A stretch of 64,000 bases of DNA from Sinomonas mesophila (GCF_001999765.1 NZ_MTIC01000003.1:124001-188000), one strand, 5' to 3'; counted from the first letter of the stretch, positions 35,008 through 46,236 are shown. The notes: a model not told the origin generated them from the letters alone. Program-made: numbers and translations.

Positions 35008-36812
35008 GCTTCGAGGAGTCACCCGCGGCGTCTGGCCCCCAGATCGTCGACGACGTGCCGGCCGGCGGGCGCCCGATCCTGGACATGCGGGACGTCGCCA
35101 TCACGTTCACGACGGGCAGCGGAAGTCTCCACGCCGTCCGGAAGGCGGACCTGACGATCATGCCGGGGGAGACGGTCGCGATCGTGGGGGAGTCCGGGTC
35201 GGGGAAGTCGACGACGGCGCTCGCCGCGATCGGCCTCCTGCCCGGCAACGGCCGCGTCTCGGCCGGGCAGATCCTGCTCGACGGCGAGGACGTCGCCCAC
35301 GCGCCGGAGCGGCGCATGATCGAGCTGCGCGGCAACACCATCGGGATGGTGCCCCAGGACCCGATGTCGAACCTCAACCCCGTGTGGCGGATCGGCTACC
35401 AAGTGCGGGAGACGCTCCGGGCGAACGGCCGCCCGGACGGCCCGGCCGACGTCGCCCGCGTCCTCGCCGAGGCCGGCCTGCCGGATGCCCAACGCCGGGC
35501 GAGGCAGTACCCGCACGAATTCTCCGGGGGCATGCGCCAGCGGGCCCTCATCGCGATCGCCCTCTCGTGCTCGCCCAAGCTGCTTATCGCCGACGAGCCG
35601 ACCTCGGCGCTCGACGTCACGGTCCAGCGCAGGATCTTGGACCATCTCGAGACCATGACGTCCGAGCTGGGCACCTCGGTCCTGCTCATCACCCATGATC
35701 TCGGTCTGGCCGCCGAGCGCGCCGACAAGGTCGTCGTCATGTACCGGGGCCGCGTCGTCGAATCCGGGCCGTCGCTCGAGCTCCTGCGCAACCCCCTGCA
35801 CCCCTACACGCAGCGGCTCGTGGCCAAGGCCCCGTCGCTCGCGTCCCGGCGCATCCAGGTCGCGAAGGAGGCCGGGCTCGAGTCCGGGGAGCTCCTGACG
35901 CCCTCGGCCGAGGCGGTCGAGAAGGCCGCGGAGAAGGCCGAGGCGACGACGGCAGAGGCGATCGAGGCCGAGGAGGTGCCCGCCGCGGCGGTGCCAGAGG
36001 CGCCGTCGGACGACGTGCTCGTGATCGAGGACCTCACGAAGGTCTTCCGGCTCCGCACGGGCCTCGGCCGGGGGACCGACTTCACCGCGGTCGACGGCGT
36101 GAGCTTCCGCGTGCAGCGCGGCACGACGACGGCGCTCGTCGGCGAGTCGGGCTCGGGCAAGTCGACGGTGGCGCAGATGGTCCTGCAGCTCCTCGCGCCC
36201 ACGTCGGGGCGGATCGTGTTCGACGGGATCGACACGGCCGGGCTCGACAGGCGGCAGCTGTTCGCGTTCCGGCGGCGCGTCCAGCCGATCTTCCAGGACC
36301 CGTACGGCTCCCTCGACCCGATGTACAACATCTACCGGACCATCGAGGAGCCGCTGCGCACGCACCGGATCGGCGATCGGGCGACGCGCGAGCTCAAGGT
36401 CCGGGAGCTGCTCGACCAGGTCGCCCTGCCTCAGTCGGCCATGCAGCGGTACCCGAACGAGCTCTCGGGCGGGCAGCGCCAGCGCGTCGCGGTCGCGCGG
36501 GCGCTCGCCCTCGACCCCGAGGTGATCATCTGCGACGAGGCGGTCTCGGCCCTCGACGTGCTCGTCCAAGCCCAGGTGCTGAACCTCCTCGCCGAACTCC
36601 AGGAGCGGCTCGGGCTCACGTACCTGTTCATCACGCACGACCTCGCGGTGGTGCGGCAGATCGCGGACCACGTGTGCGTCATGGAGAAGGGACGGCTCGT
36701 CGAGACCGGGACGACCGACAGGGTCTTCGACTCGCCCGAGAAGGACTACACGCGGGCCCTGCTCGACGCCATCCCCGGCGGCAAGCTGCTCCTGCCGCCG
36801 GAGGTGCTGTAG
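35004..36812 (+). CDS. Oligopeptide ABC transporter, fused double ATPase (operon 2)
   Basis: A 602-residue protein with two ABC domains. Domain 1 has GESGSGKS (about 62-69), the FSGGMRQRALIAIAL signature and [10 protein letters not shown]. Domain 2 has GESGSGKS (about 380-387), [15 protein letters not shown] and CDEAVSALDVLVQ, where the usual DEPTSALD is replaced by DEAVSALD; the catalytic Glu is retained. A Glu/Ala-rich linker of about 50 residues joins them. It energises the operon 2 permeases. Start ATG 35004 overlaps the OppC stop. The fusion parallels operon 1, supporting an old operon duplication. Confidence 0.94.
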   Translation: MSFEESPAASGPQIVDDVPAGGRPILDMRDVAITFTTGSGSLHAVRKADLTIMPGETVAIVGESGSGKSTTALAAIGLLPGNGRVSAGQILLDGEDVAHAPERRMIELRGNTIGMVPQDPMSNLNPVWRIGYQVRETLRANGRPDGPADVARVLAEAGLPDAQRRARQYPHEFSGGMRQRALIAIALSCSPKLLIADEPTSALDVTVQRRILDHLETMTSELGTSVLLITHDLGLAAERADKVVVMYRGRVVESGPSLELLRNPLHPYTQRLVAKAPSLASRRIQVAKEAGLESGELLTPSAEAVEKAAEKAEATTAEAIEAEEVPAAAVPEAPSDDVLVIEDLTKVFRLRTGLGRGTDFTAVDGVSFRVQRGTTTALVGESGSGKSTVAQMVLQLLAPTSGRIVFDGIDTAGLDRRQLFAFRRRVQPIFQDPYGSLDPMYNIYRTIEEPLRTHRIGDRATRELKVRELLDQVALPQSAMQRYPNELSGGQRQRVAVARALALDPEVIICDEAVSALDVLVQAQVLNLLAELQERLGLTYLFITHDLAVVRQIADHVCVMEKGRLVETGTTDRVFDSPEKDYTRALLDAIPGGKLLLPPEVL

Positions 36813-36860
36813 CCCACGGCCGGACGGCAGCGTCGGCGGGATCCCGGCCGGCACAGTACG

Positions 36861-36879
36861 GGGCCGTCGGCGACGGCCC
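36861..36879 (+). terminator. Hairpin at the end of peptide transporter operon 2
   Basis: GGGCCGTC, a 3-nt loop, then GACGGCCC, 49 bp after the ATPase stop. There is no T tract. It sits only 12 bp before the likely typA -10 element, so it may insulate typA from read-through. Confidence 0.55.
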
Positions 36880-36890
36880 TGTCCGCACAG

Positions 36891-36896
36891 TAAAAT
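36891..36896 (+). promoter_or_regulatory. -10 element of typA promoter
   Basis: TAAAAT stands out in the GC-rich background and predicts a 5' leader of about 87-90 nt before the typA ATG at 36990. A consensus -35 was not seen. Confidence 0.55.
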
Positions 36897-36989
36897 AGTG
36901 GTGCTGGCCTGCTGAGGGTCCGCTCCACTGTGCCGTCCGCCGTCCGGACGCGCCGGGACCCCGCCGTCGAACGAATCGAGCTTTTCCGT

Positions 36990-38912
<1,923 letters not shown>

Positions 38913-38923
38913 CCCCACCCCCG

Positions 38924-39130
38924 TTTCGGGTACGTATCTCGACGCGCTTTCGCCGTTTCGGGAGCGCTCGTGCCCGGGCGCACGACGACGAGCGGCGGCT
39001 TCCGCACGGAAGCCGCCGCTCGTCGTCGTCCGGGGCCGGTCCGCAGCCGGGGCCTCGTACCCGGAACCCAGAATCCGTGGCGAGATGCGCACCCGAAAGC
39101 CTGAAAGCGTGGCGAGATACGTACCCGAAA
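38924..39130. repeat. Palindromic element, copy A (typA/ArsR convergent gap)
   Basis: A 207-bp element bounded by an 18-bp perfect inverted repeat (TTTCGGGTACGTATCTCG at 38924-38941 and its complement at 39113-39130). The GGTAC-type motif recurs at exact 32-bp steps: left arm at 38929 and 38961, right arm (inverted) at 39057, 39089 and 39121. The centre is a 23-bp perfect hairpin with a 2-nt loop (38982-39004 / 39007-39029). It fills the gap between the convergent stops of typA and the ArsR gene. Copy B lies at 43503. Confidence 0.85.
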
Positions 39131-39132
39131 TG

Positions 39133-39618
39133 TCAGGCGGTGGGGTCTCGGTGGTGGGCAATCATGAGCGAGGTCGCCTCGCCGTCGGGGTCGCTGGGCA
39201 TGGCCCGGTACTCCTCGACCACGTCCCGCAGCCTCGCGAGCATCTCCTCGCGGTGCTTCGCGCTGAGCTTGAGCCCGAGCCGCCACACCTCGATATCCTC
39301 GGGCGCGAGGGCCGCCGTCTCCTGGATGAACGCCTCGATGAGGATCGGCGCGACGCCCTCGACATGGCTCCACGAGCGGCGCGTGGCCAGGTAGGGTACC
39401 TCGCGCGCCCCGCGCGTTCCGCGGCGCTCCTCCTGAGCCTCGAGGAATCCCGTCGCGACGAGCGTGCGGACGTGGTGCAGGCACGAGGCGGGGTTGATCC
39501 CGAGCAGCCCGGCGATCTCCTTGTTCGTCCGGGCCTGATGCAGACACAGCCGCAGGATCCGCAGGCGCACTGGGGAGCTGAGCGCCCGGGCCTTCGCGGC
39601 GTCGTCGGTGGCGGCCAT
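39133..39618 (-). CDS. ArsR-family winged-helix regulator
   Basis: A 161-residue regulator with an N-terminal ArsR-type winged helix (ARALSSPVRLRILRLCLHQARTNKEIAGLLGINPASCLHHVRTLVATGFLEAQEERRG). It continues into a helical C-terminal domain (IEAFIQETAALAPEDIEVWRLGLKLSAKHREEMLARLRDVVEEY). No cysteine-based metal site is obvious, so it is probably a helical-ligand or protein-sensing member. The ATG has TAGAGT 6 nt upstream (39625-39630 on the complementary strand), suggesting a leaderless mRNA. Target not evident; its upstream flank holds a duplicated 119-bp module. Confidence 0.85.
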   Translation of the reverse strand: MAATDDAAKARALSSPVRLRILRLCLHQARTNKEIAGLLGINPASCLHHVRTLVATGFLEAQEERRGTRGAREVPYLATRRSWSHVEGVAPILIEAFIQETAALAPEDIEVWRLGLKLSAKHREEMLARLRDVVEEYRAMPSDPDGEATSLMIAHHRDPTA

Positions 39619-39742
39619 GCAGCAACTCTATGCCCGGAGCGATTGACTCTTACCAATTACTCGGCCGCCTGGGCGCATGCCGTGAGCGACCGTCCCGCCG
39701 CCGGCGCCGCGCGCTCGCGGGGGACCGGTCTTCCGCGGACCG

Positions 39743-39861
39743 GTGCTGGCCCGAAACCGGGCCTTCCCCGCGAGACAGGTCGCTTCCCCGCCGGTCTCGC
39801 AGCCAAGCGCCGCTCTCGTGGCGAGACCGGTGCCAATCTTCGGAGCCCGGTCAGGCCGCGG
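39743..39861 (+). repeat. 119-bp module, copy 1
   Basis: Near-identical (about four differences) to 39965-40083 in direct orientation, 222 bp apart. Each copy holds two potential hairpins: GGCCCG-AAAC-CGGGCC near the left end and CCGGTCTCGC...GCGAGACCGG (10-bp arms) in the centre. Confidence 0.85.
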
Positions 39862-39964
39862 ACCCGGTCAGGCCGCGGGCCCTGTCACACCGTGGACCTG
39901 GCAAGGCCTCTCGCCTTCCCCGACCAGCGGGACCGCAAGCGGGGCCGCGCCACGGGAGGGGACC

Positions 39965-40083
39965 GTGCTGGCCCGAAACCGGGCCTTCCCCGCGAGACAG
40001 GTCGCTTCCCCGCCGGTCTCGCAGCCAAGCACCGCCCTCGTGGCGAGACCGGTGCCAATCTTCGGAGTCCGGGCAGGCCGCGG
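39965..40083 (+). repeat. 119-bp module, copy 2
   Basis: Second copy of the module at 39743. The differences fall in the hairpin loop (GCGCCGCTC versus GCACCGCCC) and near the right end, leaving the central stem CCGGTCTCGC/GCGAGACCGG intact, which hints at selection on the structure. Confidence 0.85.
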
Positions 40084-40126
40084 GTCCTGCAGGCCGGGGG
40101 TCTGGCGCGGCGGCGGCCGTCGCGCG

Positions 40127-40435
40127 CTAGGGGAGCGGCCCGCCGTCGTGCGTCCCGAAGCGAGCGGCGCGCCGCGGCGGGGGAGGGGGCACGGGCTTGG
40201 CCGCGACCACGTCGGCCAGATGCACGACGACGTCGCCCCGGCGGGTGCGTACGCTCGCCTCATCCGCGGTGCAGGAGAGGAGGTCGCCGAGCGCGTCGGT
40301 GAAGCCCTGCCCGATCCGGTAACGCACGACGACGCGCGTGCCGGGGGCGAGGCGTCTCAGGGCCGCGACAGGGGGAGTGTCCCGCGGGGCCTCCCGGGGG
40401 GCGTCGGGCGGGACGGGGGCGGGGGAATCGGGCAC
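40127..40435 (-). CDS. Small SH3-like domain protein (Rv0428c N-domain type)
   Basis: A 102-residue protein whose core LAPGTRVVVRYRIGQGFTDALGDLLSCTADEASVRTRRGDVVVHLADVVAAKPVPP resembles the SH3-like domain that precedes the acetyltransferase domain in actinobacterial GNAT proteins. Here it stands alone, with a Pro-rich N-terminus and end. GTG 40435 is chosen because TACGAT (40441-40446, complementary strand) lies 5 nt upstream; the longer frame to 40468 would include the promoter. Divergent from the ferredoxin gene. Function unknown, possibly nucleic-acid or protein binding. Confidence 0.7.
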   Translation of the reverse strand: MPDSPAPVPPDAPREAPRDTPPVAALRRLAPGTRVVVRYRIGQGFTDALGDLLSCTADEASVRTRRGDVVVHLADVVAAKPVPPPPPRRAARFGTHDGGPLP

Positions 40436-40517
40436 GGTCCATCGTAGGCACGCGCCTCGGGCGCGCATCCTGGCACAGGCAGCGGGATGCGGATGCTACG
40501 CCACGTGTCCGGGTGGA

Positions 40518-40547
40518 TTGGCGCCTGCGCGTCGGGGATAATAGGCT
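40518..40547 (+). promoter_or_regulatory. Ferredoxin promoter
   Basis: TTGGCG (40518-40523) and TAGGCT (40542-40547) are spaced 18 bp; an overlapping GATAAT lies at 40537-40542. Transcription would begin about 40 nt before the GTG start and include a GAGAGGG ribosome site. Confidence 0.6.
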
Positions 40548-40594
40548 CGTTCGGCCGCGGGAGAGCGGGGGATGAAACAAGAGAGGGTGTCACC

Positions 40595-40921
40595 GTGACC
40601 TACGTGATCGCACAGCCGTGCGTGGATGTGAAGGACAAGGCCTGCATCGAGGAATGCCCGGTCGACTGCATCTACGAGGGCGAGCGGTCCCTGTACATCC
40701 ACCCGGACGAATGCGTCGACTGCGGCGCGTGCGAGCCGGTCTGCCCCGTCGAGGCCATCTACTACGAGGATGACGTCCCCGACGAGTGGGCGGACTACTA
40801 CAAGGCCAACGTCGAGTTCTTCGACGACCTCGGCTCGCCCGGCGGCGCCGCCAAGGTCGGCAACACGGGCAAGGACCACCCGCTCATCGCTGTCCTGCCC
40901 CCGCAGAACCAAGACCACTGA
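40595..40921 (+). CDS. fdxA: 7Fe ferredoxin ([3Fe-4S][4Fe-4S])
   Basis: A 108-residue ferredoxin. All cysteines of the seven-iron type are present: Cys9, Cys17, Cys21, Cys25, Cys40, Cys43, Cys46 and Cys50, in the spacing of Azotobacter ferredoxin I shifted by one. By that model Cys9, Cys17 and Cys50 bind the 3Fe cluster and Cys21, Cys40, Cys43 and Cys46 the 4Fe cluster. It carries electrons in the cytoplasm. GTG 40595 has GAGAGGG about 8 nt upstream. It is followed after 2 bp by dapC, so the two are co-transcribed, as in many actinobacteria. Confidence 0.95.
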   Translation: MTYVIAQPCVDVKDKACIEECPVDCIYEGERSLYIHPDECVDCGACEPVCPVEAIYYEDDVPDEWADYYKANVEFFDDLGSPGGAAKVGNTGKDHPLIAVLPPQNQDH

Positions 40922-40923
40922 GC

Positions 40924-42105
40924 GTGCAGAACGGCAGCGGCGTCGCCGGTGCGCCCGGGGCCGCCGCGCCCGCCAGGTCCTTCGGCCTCGACCTTCCCGA
41001 CTACCCGTGGGAGGCCATGGCCCCCTACGCCGCGACGGCAAAGGGCCACCCCGACGGCGCCGTGAACCTCTCCATTGGGACGCCCGTCGACCCCACCCCC
41101 GAGGTCGTCCAAGAGGCCCTCCGCGCGGCCGCGGACGCGCCCGGCTACCCGACCGTCCACGGCACCCGCGCGCTACGCGAGGCCGTCGTCGAGTGGTTCG
41201 AGCGGCGCCGCGGCGTGACGGGCCTCGACGAGCAGGCCGTCATGCCGACCATCGGCTCGAAGGAACTCGTGGCCTGGTTGCCGTTCCTCCTCGGCCTCGA
41301 GCCCGGCGACGTCGTCGTTCGGCCCACCGTCGCGTACCCGACCTACGACATCGGAGCCCGCCTGGCCGGCGCCACCGCCGTCGCCGCGGACTCCTTGGAC
41401 GAGCTCGACGCCGAGACGCTCGCCCGAGTGCGGCTCGTCTGGGTCAACTCCCCGGGCAACCCCACCGGCGCCGTGCGCGGCGCGGACGAGCTGCGCGCCG
41501 TCGTCGACGGCGCCCGCTCGCTCGGCGCCGTCGTGGCCTCCGACGAGTGCTACGCCGAGCTCGGCTGGGGCTCGTGGGACGTCCAGCGAGGCGGCGAGGC
41601 CGTCCCGTCCGTGCTCGACCCGCGCGTCAGCGGGGGCGACTTCACGGGCCTGCTGTCCGTGTACTCGCTGTCCAAGCAGTCCAACCTGGCCGGGTATCGG
41701 GCCGCCTTCGTGGCGGGGGCGCCCGAGCTCATGCCGAACCTCGTCAACAGCCGCAAGCACGCGGGCATGATCATGCCCTTCCCCGTGCAGGAGGCGATGC
41801 GCGTGGCCCTCGCCGACGCCGACCATGTCGAGGCGCAGAAGGATCTCTACCGCGCCCGGCGCGAGCGCCTCGTGCCCGCGCTCGAGGCGTTCGGCCTCAC
41901 GCTCTCCCACTCCGAGGCCGGCCTCTACCTGTGGTGCACCGCGGGCGAGGACACGTGGGCGACCGTGGGCAGGCTCGCCGAGCTCGGCATCGTCGTCGGC
42001 CCCGGGGTGTTCTATGGCGAGGCCGGCTCCGGCTTCGTCCGGGTGGCGCTGACGGGGACCGACGAGCGCGTCGACGCCGCGGTGGAGCGGCTCACGCGCC
42101 GGTAG
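40924..42105 (+). CDS. dapC: Succinyldiaminopimelate transaminase
   Basis: A 393-residue PLP aminotransferase of fold type I. It shows YPTVHGTRALREAV, NSPGNPTGAVR (cofactor Asn), VASDECYAELGW (Asp and Tyr), SLSKQSNLAGYRAAF with the Schiff-base lysine, and GSGFVRVALTGTDERV at the end with the carboxylate-binding arginine. The match to DapC is supported by the adjacent ferredoxin gene and by dapD and dapE a few kilobases away, completing the succinylase branch to lysine and diaminopimelate. GTG 40924 lies 2 bp after the fdxA stop. Confidence 0.92.
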   Translation: MQNGSGVAGAPGAAAPARSFGLDLPDYPWEAMAPYAATAKGHPDGAVNLSIGTPVDPTPEVVQEALRAAADAPGYPTVHGTRALREAVVEWFERRRGVTGLDEQAVMPTIGSKELVAWLPFLLGLEPGDVVVRPTVAYPTYDIGARLAGATAVAADSLDELDAETLARVRLVWVNSPGNPTGAVRGADELRAVVDGARSLGAVVASDECYAELGWGSWDVQRGGEAVPSVLDPRVSGGDFTGLLSVYSLSKQSNLAGYRAAFVAGAPELMPNLVNSRKHAGMIMPFPVQEAMRVALADADHVEAQKDLYRARRERLVPALEAFGLTLSHSEAGLYLWCTAGEDTWATVGRLAELGIVVGPGVFYGEAGSGFVRVALTGTDERVDAAVERLTRR

Positions 42106-42114
42106 TAAAGCGTT

Positions 42115-42130
42115 TGTGAGCGGACTCACA
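42115..42130. promoter_or_regulatory. CRP/GlxR-type operator upstream of gltA
   Basis: TGTGA-N6-TCACA (42115-42130) is an exact match to the consensus for cAMP-receptor-type regulators (CRP in enterics, GlxR in corynebacteria). A -10-like TAGGAA at 42175-42180 puts transcription start near 42187. The site would then be centred at about -64, close to a class I activator position, though repression is also possible. Confidence 0.7.
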
Positions 42131-42209
42131 GGACCTCCGGGCCGATTAGTGCACGTGCGGATCTGGGAGTAGCTTAGGAATGTTGCGAGCTACCTCTTGA
42201 AGGGGAACC

Positions 42210-43493
<1,284 letters not shown>

Positions 43494-43502
43494 CCCCACC
43501 CC

Positions 43503-43789
43503 TTTCGGGTACGTATCTCGACGCGTTTTCCGCGTTTCAGGTACGGACCTCGACGGGCTTCCGGGCTTTCTGGTACGACGACGGCCGGTGCCTTCCGCTG
43601 GGAGGCGCCGGCCGTCGTCGTCTGTTCCGGGCCCGCGTGCTGGTCCCGCCGCGGACGACGGCGGAGGGCGGCTTCCGCGCGGAAGCCGCCCTCCGCCGTC
43701 GCAATCCCTGGGGTCCGGTACCAGAAACCAGAGATCGGCGTCCTGATCCGTACCCGGAATGCCGAAAGGGCGTCGAGATACGTACCCGA
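43503..43789. repeat. Palindromic element, copy B (gltA/galE convergent gap)
   Basis: A 287-bp element with terminal inverted repeats (TTTCGGGTACGTATCTCGAC at 43503-43522; complement ends at 43789). GGTAC motifs recur at exact 32-bp steps on both arms: left at 43508, 43540 and 43572; right, inverted, at 43718, 43750 and 43782. Two hairpins fill the centre, one imperfect (about 43575-43621) and one perfect with 23-bp arms and no loop (43656-43678 / 43679-43701). As in copy A, the upstream gene ends TAACCCCACCCC. Confidence 0.87.
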
Positions 43790-43800
43790 GACGGGCGGGG

Positions 43801-44817
43801 TCAGGAGGGGGCGTAGCCCATGGGGTTGTTCTTCTGCCAGCGCCAGTGGTCCTCGCACATCTGCTCGACGGTTCGCACGGTGGACCAGCCGAGGTCGGCG
43901 AGCGCCGCGGACGGGTCGGCCCAGAAGGCGGGCAGGTCGCCGGGGCGGCGGGGCGCGATCTCGTAGGGGATGGGCGACCCGACGGCCTTCTCGAACGCTG
44001 CGTGCATCTCGAGCACGCTCGTGCCAGTGCCTGAGCCGAGGTTCCAGCGGTGCACGCCCTCGTGGTCGGTGAGGTAGTTCAGGGCGGCGACGTGGCCCTC
44101 GGCGAGGTCGACGACGTGGATGTAGTCGCGCAGGCACGTGCCGTCGGGCGTGTCGTAGTCCCCGCCGAAGACCATGAGCTTCTCGCGCCGGCCGACGGCG
44201 ACCTGGGCGATGAACGGCACGAGGTTGTTCGGGATGCCCTGCGGGTCCTCGCCGATGCGGCCCGAGGGGTGCGCGCCGACGGGGTTGAAGTAGCGCAGGA
44301 GCGCGATGCGCCAGCGCGGGTCGGAGGCGCCGAGGTCGCTGAGGATGTCCTCGATCTGCTCCTTCGTGCGCCCGTAGGGGTTCATGGCCCCGATCTCCAT
44401 CTTCTCCACGTACGGCGTCGGGTTGTGCTCGCCGTAGACGGTCGCGGAGGAGGAGAAGACGATCGTGCGGACGGCATGGCGGTCCATCGAGCGCAGGAGC
44501 GAGATCGTGCCGGCGACGTTGTTGTGGTAGTAGTCGAGCGGGATGCCTACGGACTCGCCCACGGCCTTGAGGCCCGCGAAGTGGATCACGGCCTCGGGCG
44601 AGTGGTCGGAGAACGCCGCATCGAGCGCGGCCTCGTCGGTGATGTCCGCCTCGACGAAGGCGGCCTCGCGGCCGGCGAGCTCGCCGACCCGGCGCAGGGC
44701 CTCCGGGCTCGAGTTGACGAGGTTGTCGACCACGACGACGTCGTGACCCGCCTCGAGCAAGGTCAGGACCGTGTGGGAGCCGATGTAGCCGGTGCCGCCG
44801 GTGACGAGGATGCGCAT
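43801..44817 (-). CDS. galE: UDP-glucose 4-epimerase
   Basis: A 338-residue extended SDR that interconverts UDP-glucose and UDP-galactose. The NAD-binding GGTGYIGS is at residues 7-14, followed by VVVVDNLVNSSPEALRRV. FSSSATVYGEHNPTPYVE carries the catalytic Ser/Thr, NPYGRTKEQIEDIL the YxxxK pair and LRYFNPVGAHPSGRIGEDP the substrate loop. ATG 44817 has TAGGAT 7 nt upstream (44825-44830, complementary strand), so leaderless translation is likely; a much longer open frame upstream is not real. Divergent from a TetR regulator. Confidence 0.95.
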   Translation of the reverse strand: MRILVTGGTGYIGSHTVLTLLEAGHDVVVVDNLVNSSPEALRRVGELAGREAAFVEADITDEAALDAAFSDHSPEAVIHFAGLKAVGESVGIPLDYYHNNVAGTISLLRSMDRHAVRTIVFSSSATVYGEHNPTPYVEKMEIGAMNPYGRTKEQIEDILSDLGASDPRWRIALLRYFNPVGAHPSGRIGEDPQGIPNNLVPFIAQVAVGRREKLMVFGGDYDTPDGTCLRDYIHVVDLAEGHVAALNYLTDHEGVHRWNLGSGTGTSVLEMHAAFEKAVGSPIPYEIAPRRPGDLPAFWADPSAALADLGWSTVRTVEQMCEDHWRWQKNNPMGYAPS

Positions 44818-44907
44818 GCCGTCCATCCTAGCCAGCGGGCGGCTCCGCCGCGGCGGCAGGCCGATGTGTTGCGCGGCGTCAGGGCACGAGTGTGCTAGAG
44901 AGGACGG

Positions 44908-45540
44908 GTGCCCAGATTCGTGGACGCCGCCGCGCGTCGCCGTGACGTCGTGGAAGCCGTCAAGCGGATCGTCGTCGCGGACGGACTCGAGCGCGTCTCG
45001 CTGCGCGAGGTCGCCGCGGAGGCCGGCCTCGTCGTCGGCTCGGTGCGGCACTACTTCGCGACCTCGACCGACCTGCTCGTGCAGTCCTTCGAGGCTGTCG
45101 TGGACACGGTCCTGGAGCGGCTCGAGGACGCGTCCCCGGGCGCGGACGACGGCGCGGGCTCGCCGCCGGGCGCATCTCGCGGCGGCCTTGAGGACGCTGT
45201 CGTGGCACAGCTGTGCCAGCTCCTGCCGCTCGACAAGCCGCGCGCCGTCGACCTCTGCGTCTGGACCGCGTTCAAGCTCGCGGCCCGGACGCGCCCCGAG
45301 CTCTCCACGACTGCTGAGCGCAGCCATCGGGCCGTGGCCGCCGCCGTTGGCCGCTCCGTGCTGGCCCTGCGCCCCGGGGCCGGGCGGGAGGAGCTCGTCC
45401 GCGAGGCGGAACGGCTGCTCGCTGTCGTCGAGGGGCTCGGCTTGCACGCCATGCTGCAGGGACAGTGGCTCGATGCCGGGCTGTGCCTGGCCGTCCTGCG
45501 CGCGCAGGTCGCGAGCGTCGGCGCTGCAGTTCCCACGTGA
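44908..45540 (+). CDS. TetR-family transcriptional regulator
   Basis: A 210-residue regulator with a TetR N-terminal DNA-binding domain (RRRDVVEAVKRIVVADGLERVSLREVAAEAGLVVGSVRHYFATSTDLL; the recognition helix is GSVRHYF). The C-terminal helical ligand/dimerisation domain contains two cysteines (QLCQLL and DLCVW). The GTG start at 44908 has TAGAGA 6 nt upstream, fitting a leaderless mRNA that shares a 90-bp divergent region with galE. The inducer and targets are unknown; autoregulation is the family norm. Confidence 0.9.
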   Translation: MPRFVDAAARRRDVVEAVKRIVVADGLERVSLREVAAEAGLVVGSVRHYFATSTDLLVQSFEAVVDTVLERLEDASPGADDGAGSPPGASRGGLEDAVVAQLCQLLPLDKPRAVDLCVWTAFKLAARTRPELSTTAERSHRAVAAAVGRSVLALRPGAGREELVREAERLLAVVEGLGLHAMLQGQWLDAGLCLAVLRAQVASVGAAVPT

Positions 45541-45617
45541 GGCGTTCGCCGGGTCCCGCCGGGACCTCGGTGCGGGAATACACTGGGAGAGCAGACCGGC
45601 AAGGAGTGTAACAACCC

Positions 45618-46229
45618 ATGCACCACACTGGGGGACCCGGATGGCAGATCACCATGGACACGTCAGGACCCATGCTCCTGGCGCTTTACCTTAAGGACAG
45701 CGCGGGCCTCAACGGCGCCGGGATGCCTCCTATCGCCCCCGCGCAGCCCAAGGTCCGCGAGACCGACCACCACCAGCTCACCGCGCACGTAGGCGGCGTG
45801 CCCGCCCTGCGGCGCGAGTGGGAGGCCTGGTGGGGGGACCTGATCCGCAGTCATCCGGAGATGACACCCGAGCTGACCCCGCCGGGCTTCGCCGCGTTCG
45901 AGGGGGCCCCGGCCCTCCAGCGCTCCCTGCAGGCGCATTTCGGCACGGCGCTCACCTGGGCGCGCGAGCGGCGCAGCGAGTACGAACGGCTCGAGCGCAC
46001 GCGCGAGGAATCGGGCTCGACCGACATTCTGCGCGAGATCGTTGAGGCCCGGCAGCTCGAGGTCGGGAACGAGGCGCGCGACTTCTCGCTCACGATCATC
46101 GAGCTCCCGCTCGCCCAGGAGCGCGCGTGGCTCGTCGACGCCGACAAGCTCATCATGAGCCAGTCGCTCCTGGAGGACAGTGGGGCCTTCCGCAGCTATC
46201 TGCAGCCCGTCGTCGAGCTGCTCGTCTGA
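45618..46229 (+). CDS. Soluble protein of unknown function
   Basis: A 203-residue protein with an N-terminal GGPGWQITMDTSGPMLLALYLKDSAGLN segment. A helical middle follows (ALRREWEAWWGDLIRSHP, FGTALTWARERRSEYERLERTREESG) and then a beta-like C-terminal part (FSLTIIELPLAQERAWLVDADKLIMSQSLLED). No signal peptide or membrane segment. AAGGAG (45601-45606) precedes ATG 45618, and TACACT (45579-45584) is a plausible -10. I do not recognise the family. It is downstream of a TetR gene and convergent with a wall-hydrolase-like gene. Confidence 0.75.
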   Translation: MHHTGGPGWQITMDTSGPMLLALYLKDSAGLNGAGMPPIAPAQPKVRETDHHQLTAHVGGVPALRREWEAWWGDLIRSHPEMTPELTPPGFAAFEGAPALQRSLQAHFGTALTWARERRSEYERLERTREESGSTDILREIVEARQLEVGNEARDFSLTIIELPLAQERAWLVDADKLIMSQSLLEDSGAFRSYLQPVVELLV

Positions 46230-46236
46230 GGCCCCC

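Larger units (their letters stand above)
39619..40126. other. 508-bp gene-free region with duplicated hairpin module
   Basis: No gene is supported here. The region contains the ArsR promoter at its left edge and two copies of a 119-bp module (39743-39861 and 39965-40083). A 17-bp direct repeat around TCAGGCCGCGGACCCGG / TCAGGCCGCGGGCCCTG lies at 39851-39884. Sequence is extremely GC-rich and full of short inverted repeats. Confidence 0.75.

Noticed and set aside
38913-39132. Insertion sequence or MITE with terminal inverted repeats and target duplication
   Set aside because: Inverted ends are clear, but no target-site duplication is visible and the internal 32-bp phasing is not typical of a MITE; kept as a repeat element of unknown type.
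39743-40083. Possible CRISPR array
   Set aside because: Only two copies, each 119 bp, with no regular spacers and no cas genes.
43801-45447. 548-codon version of galE
   Set aside because: The first 210 codons are antisense to the TetR gene; the -10 element and the Rossmann start place the true ATG at 44817.
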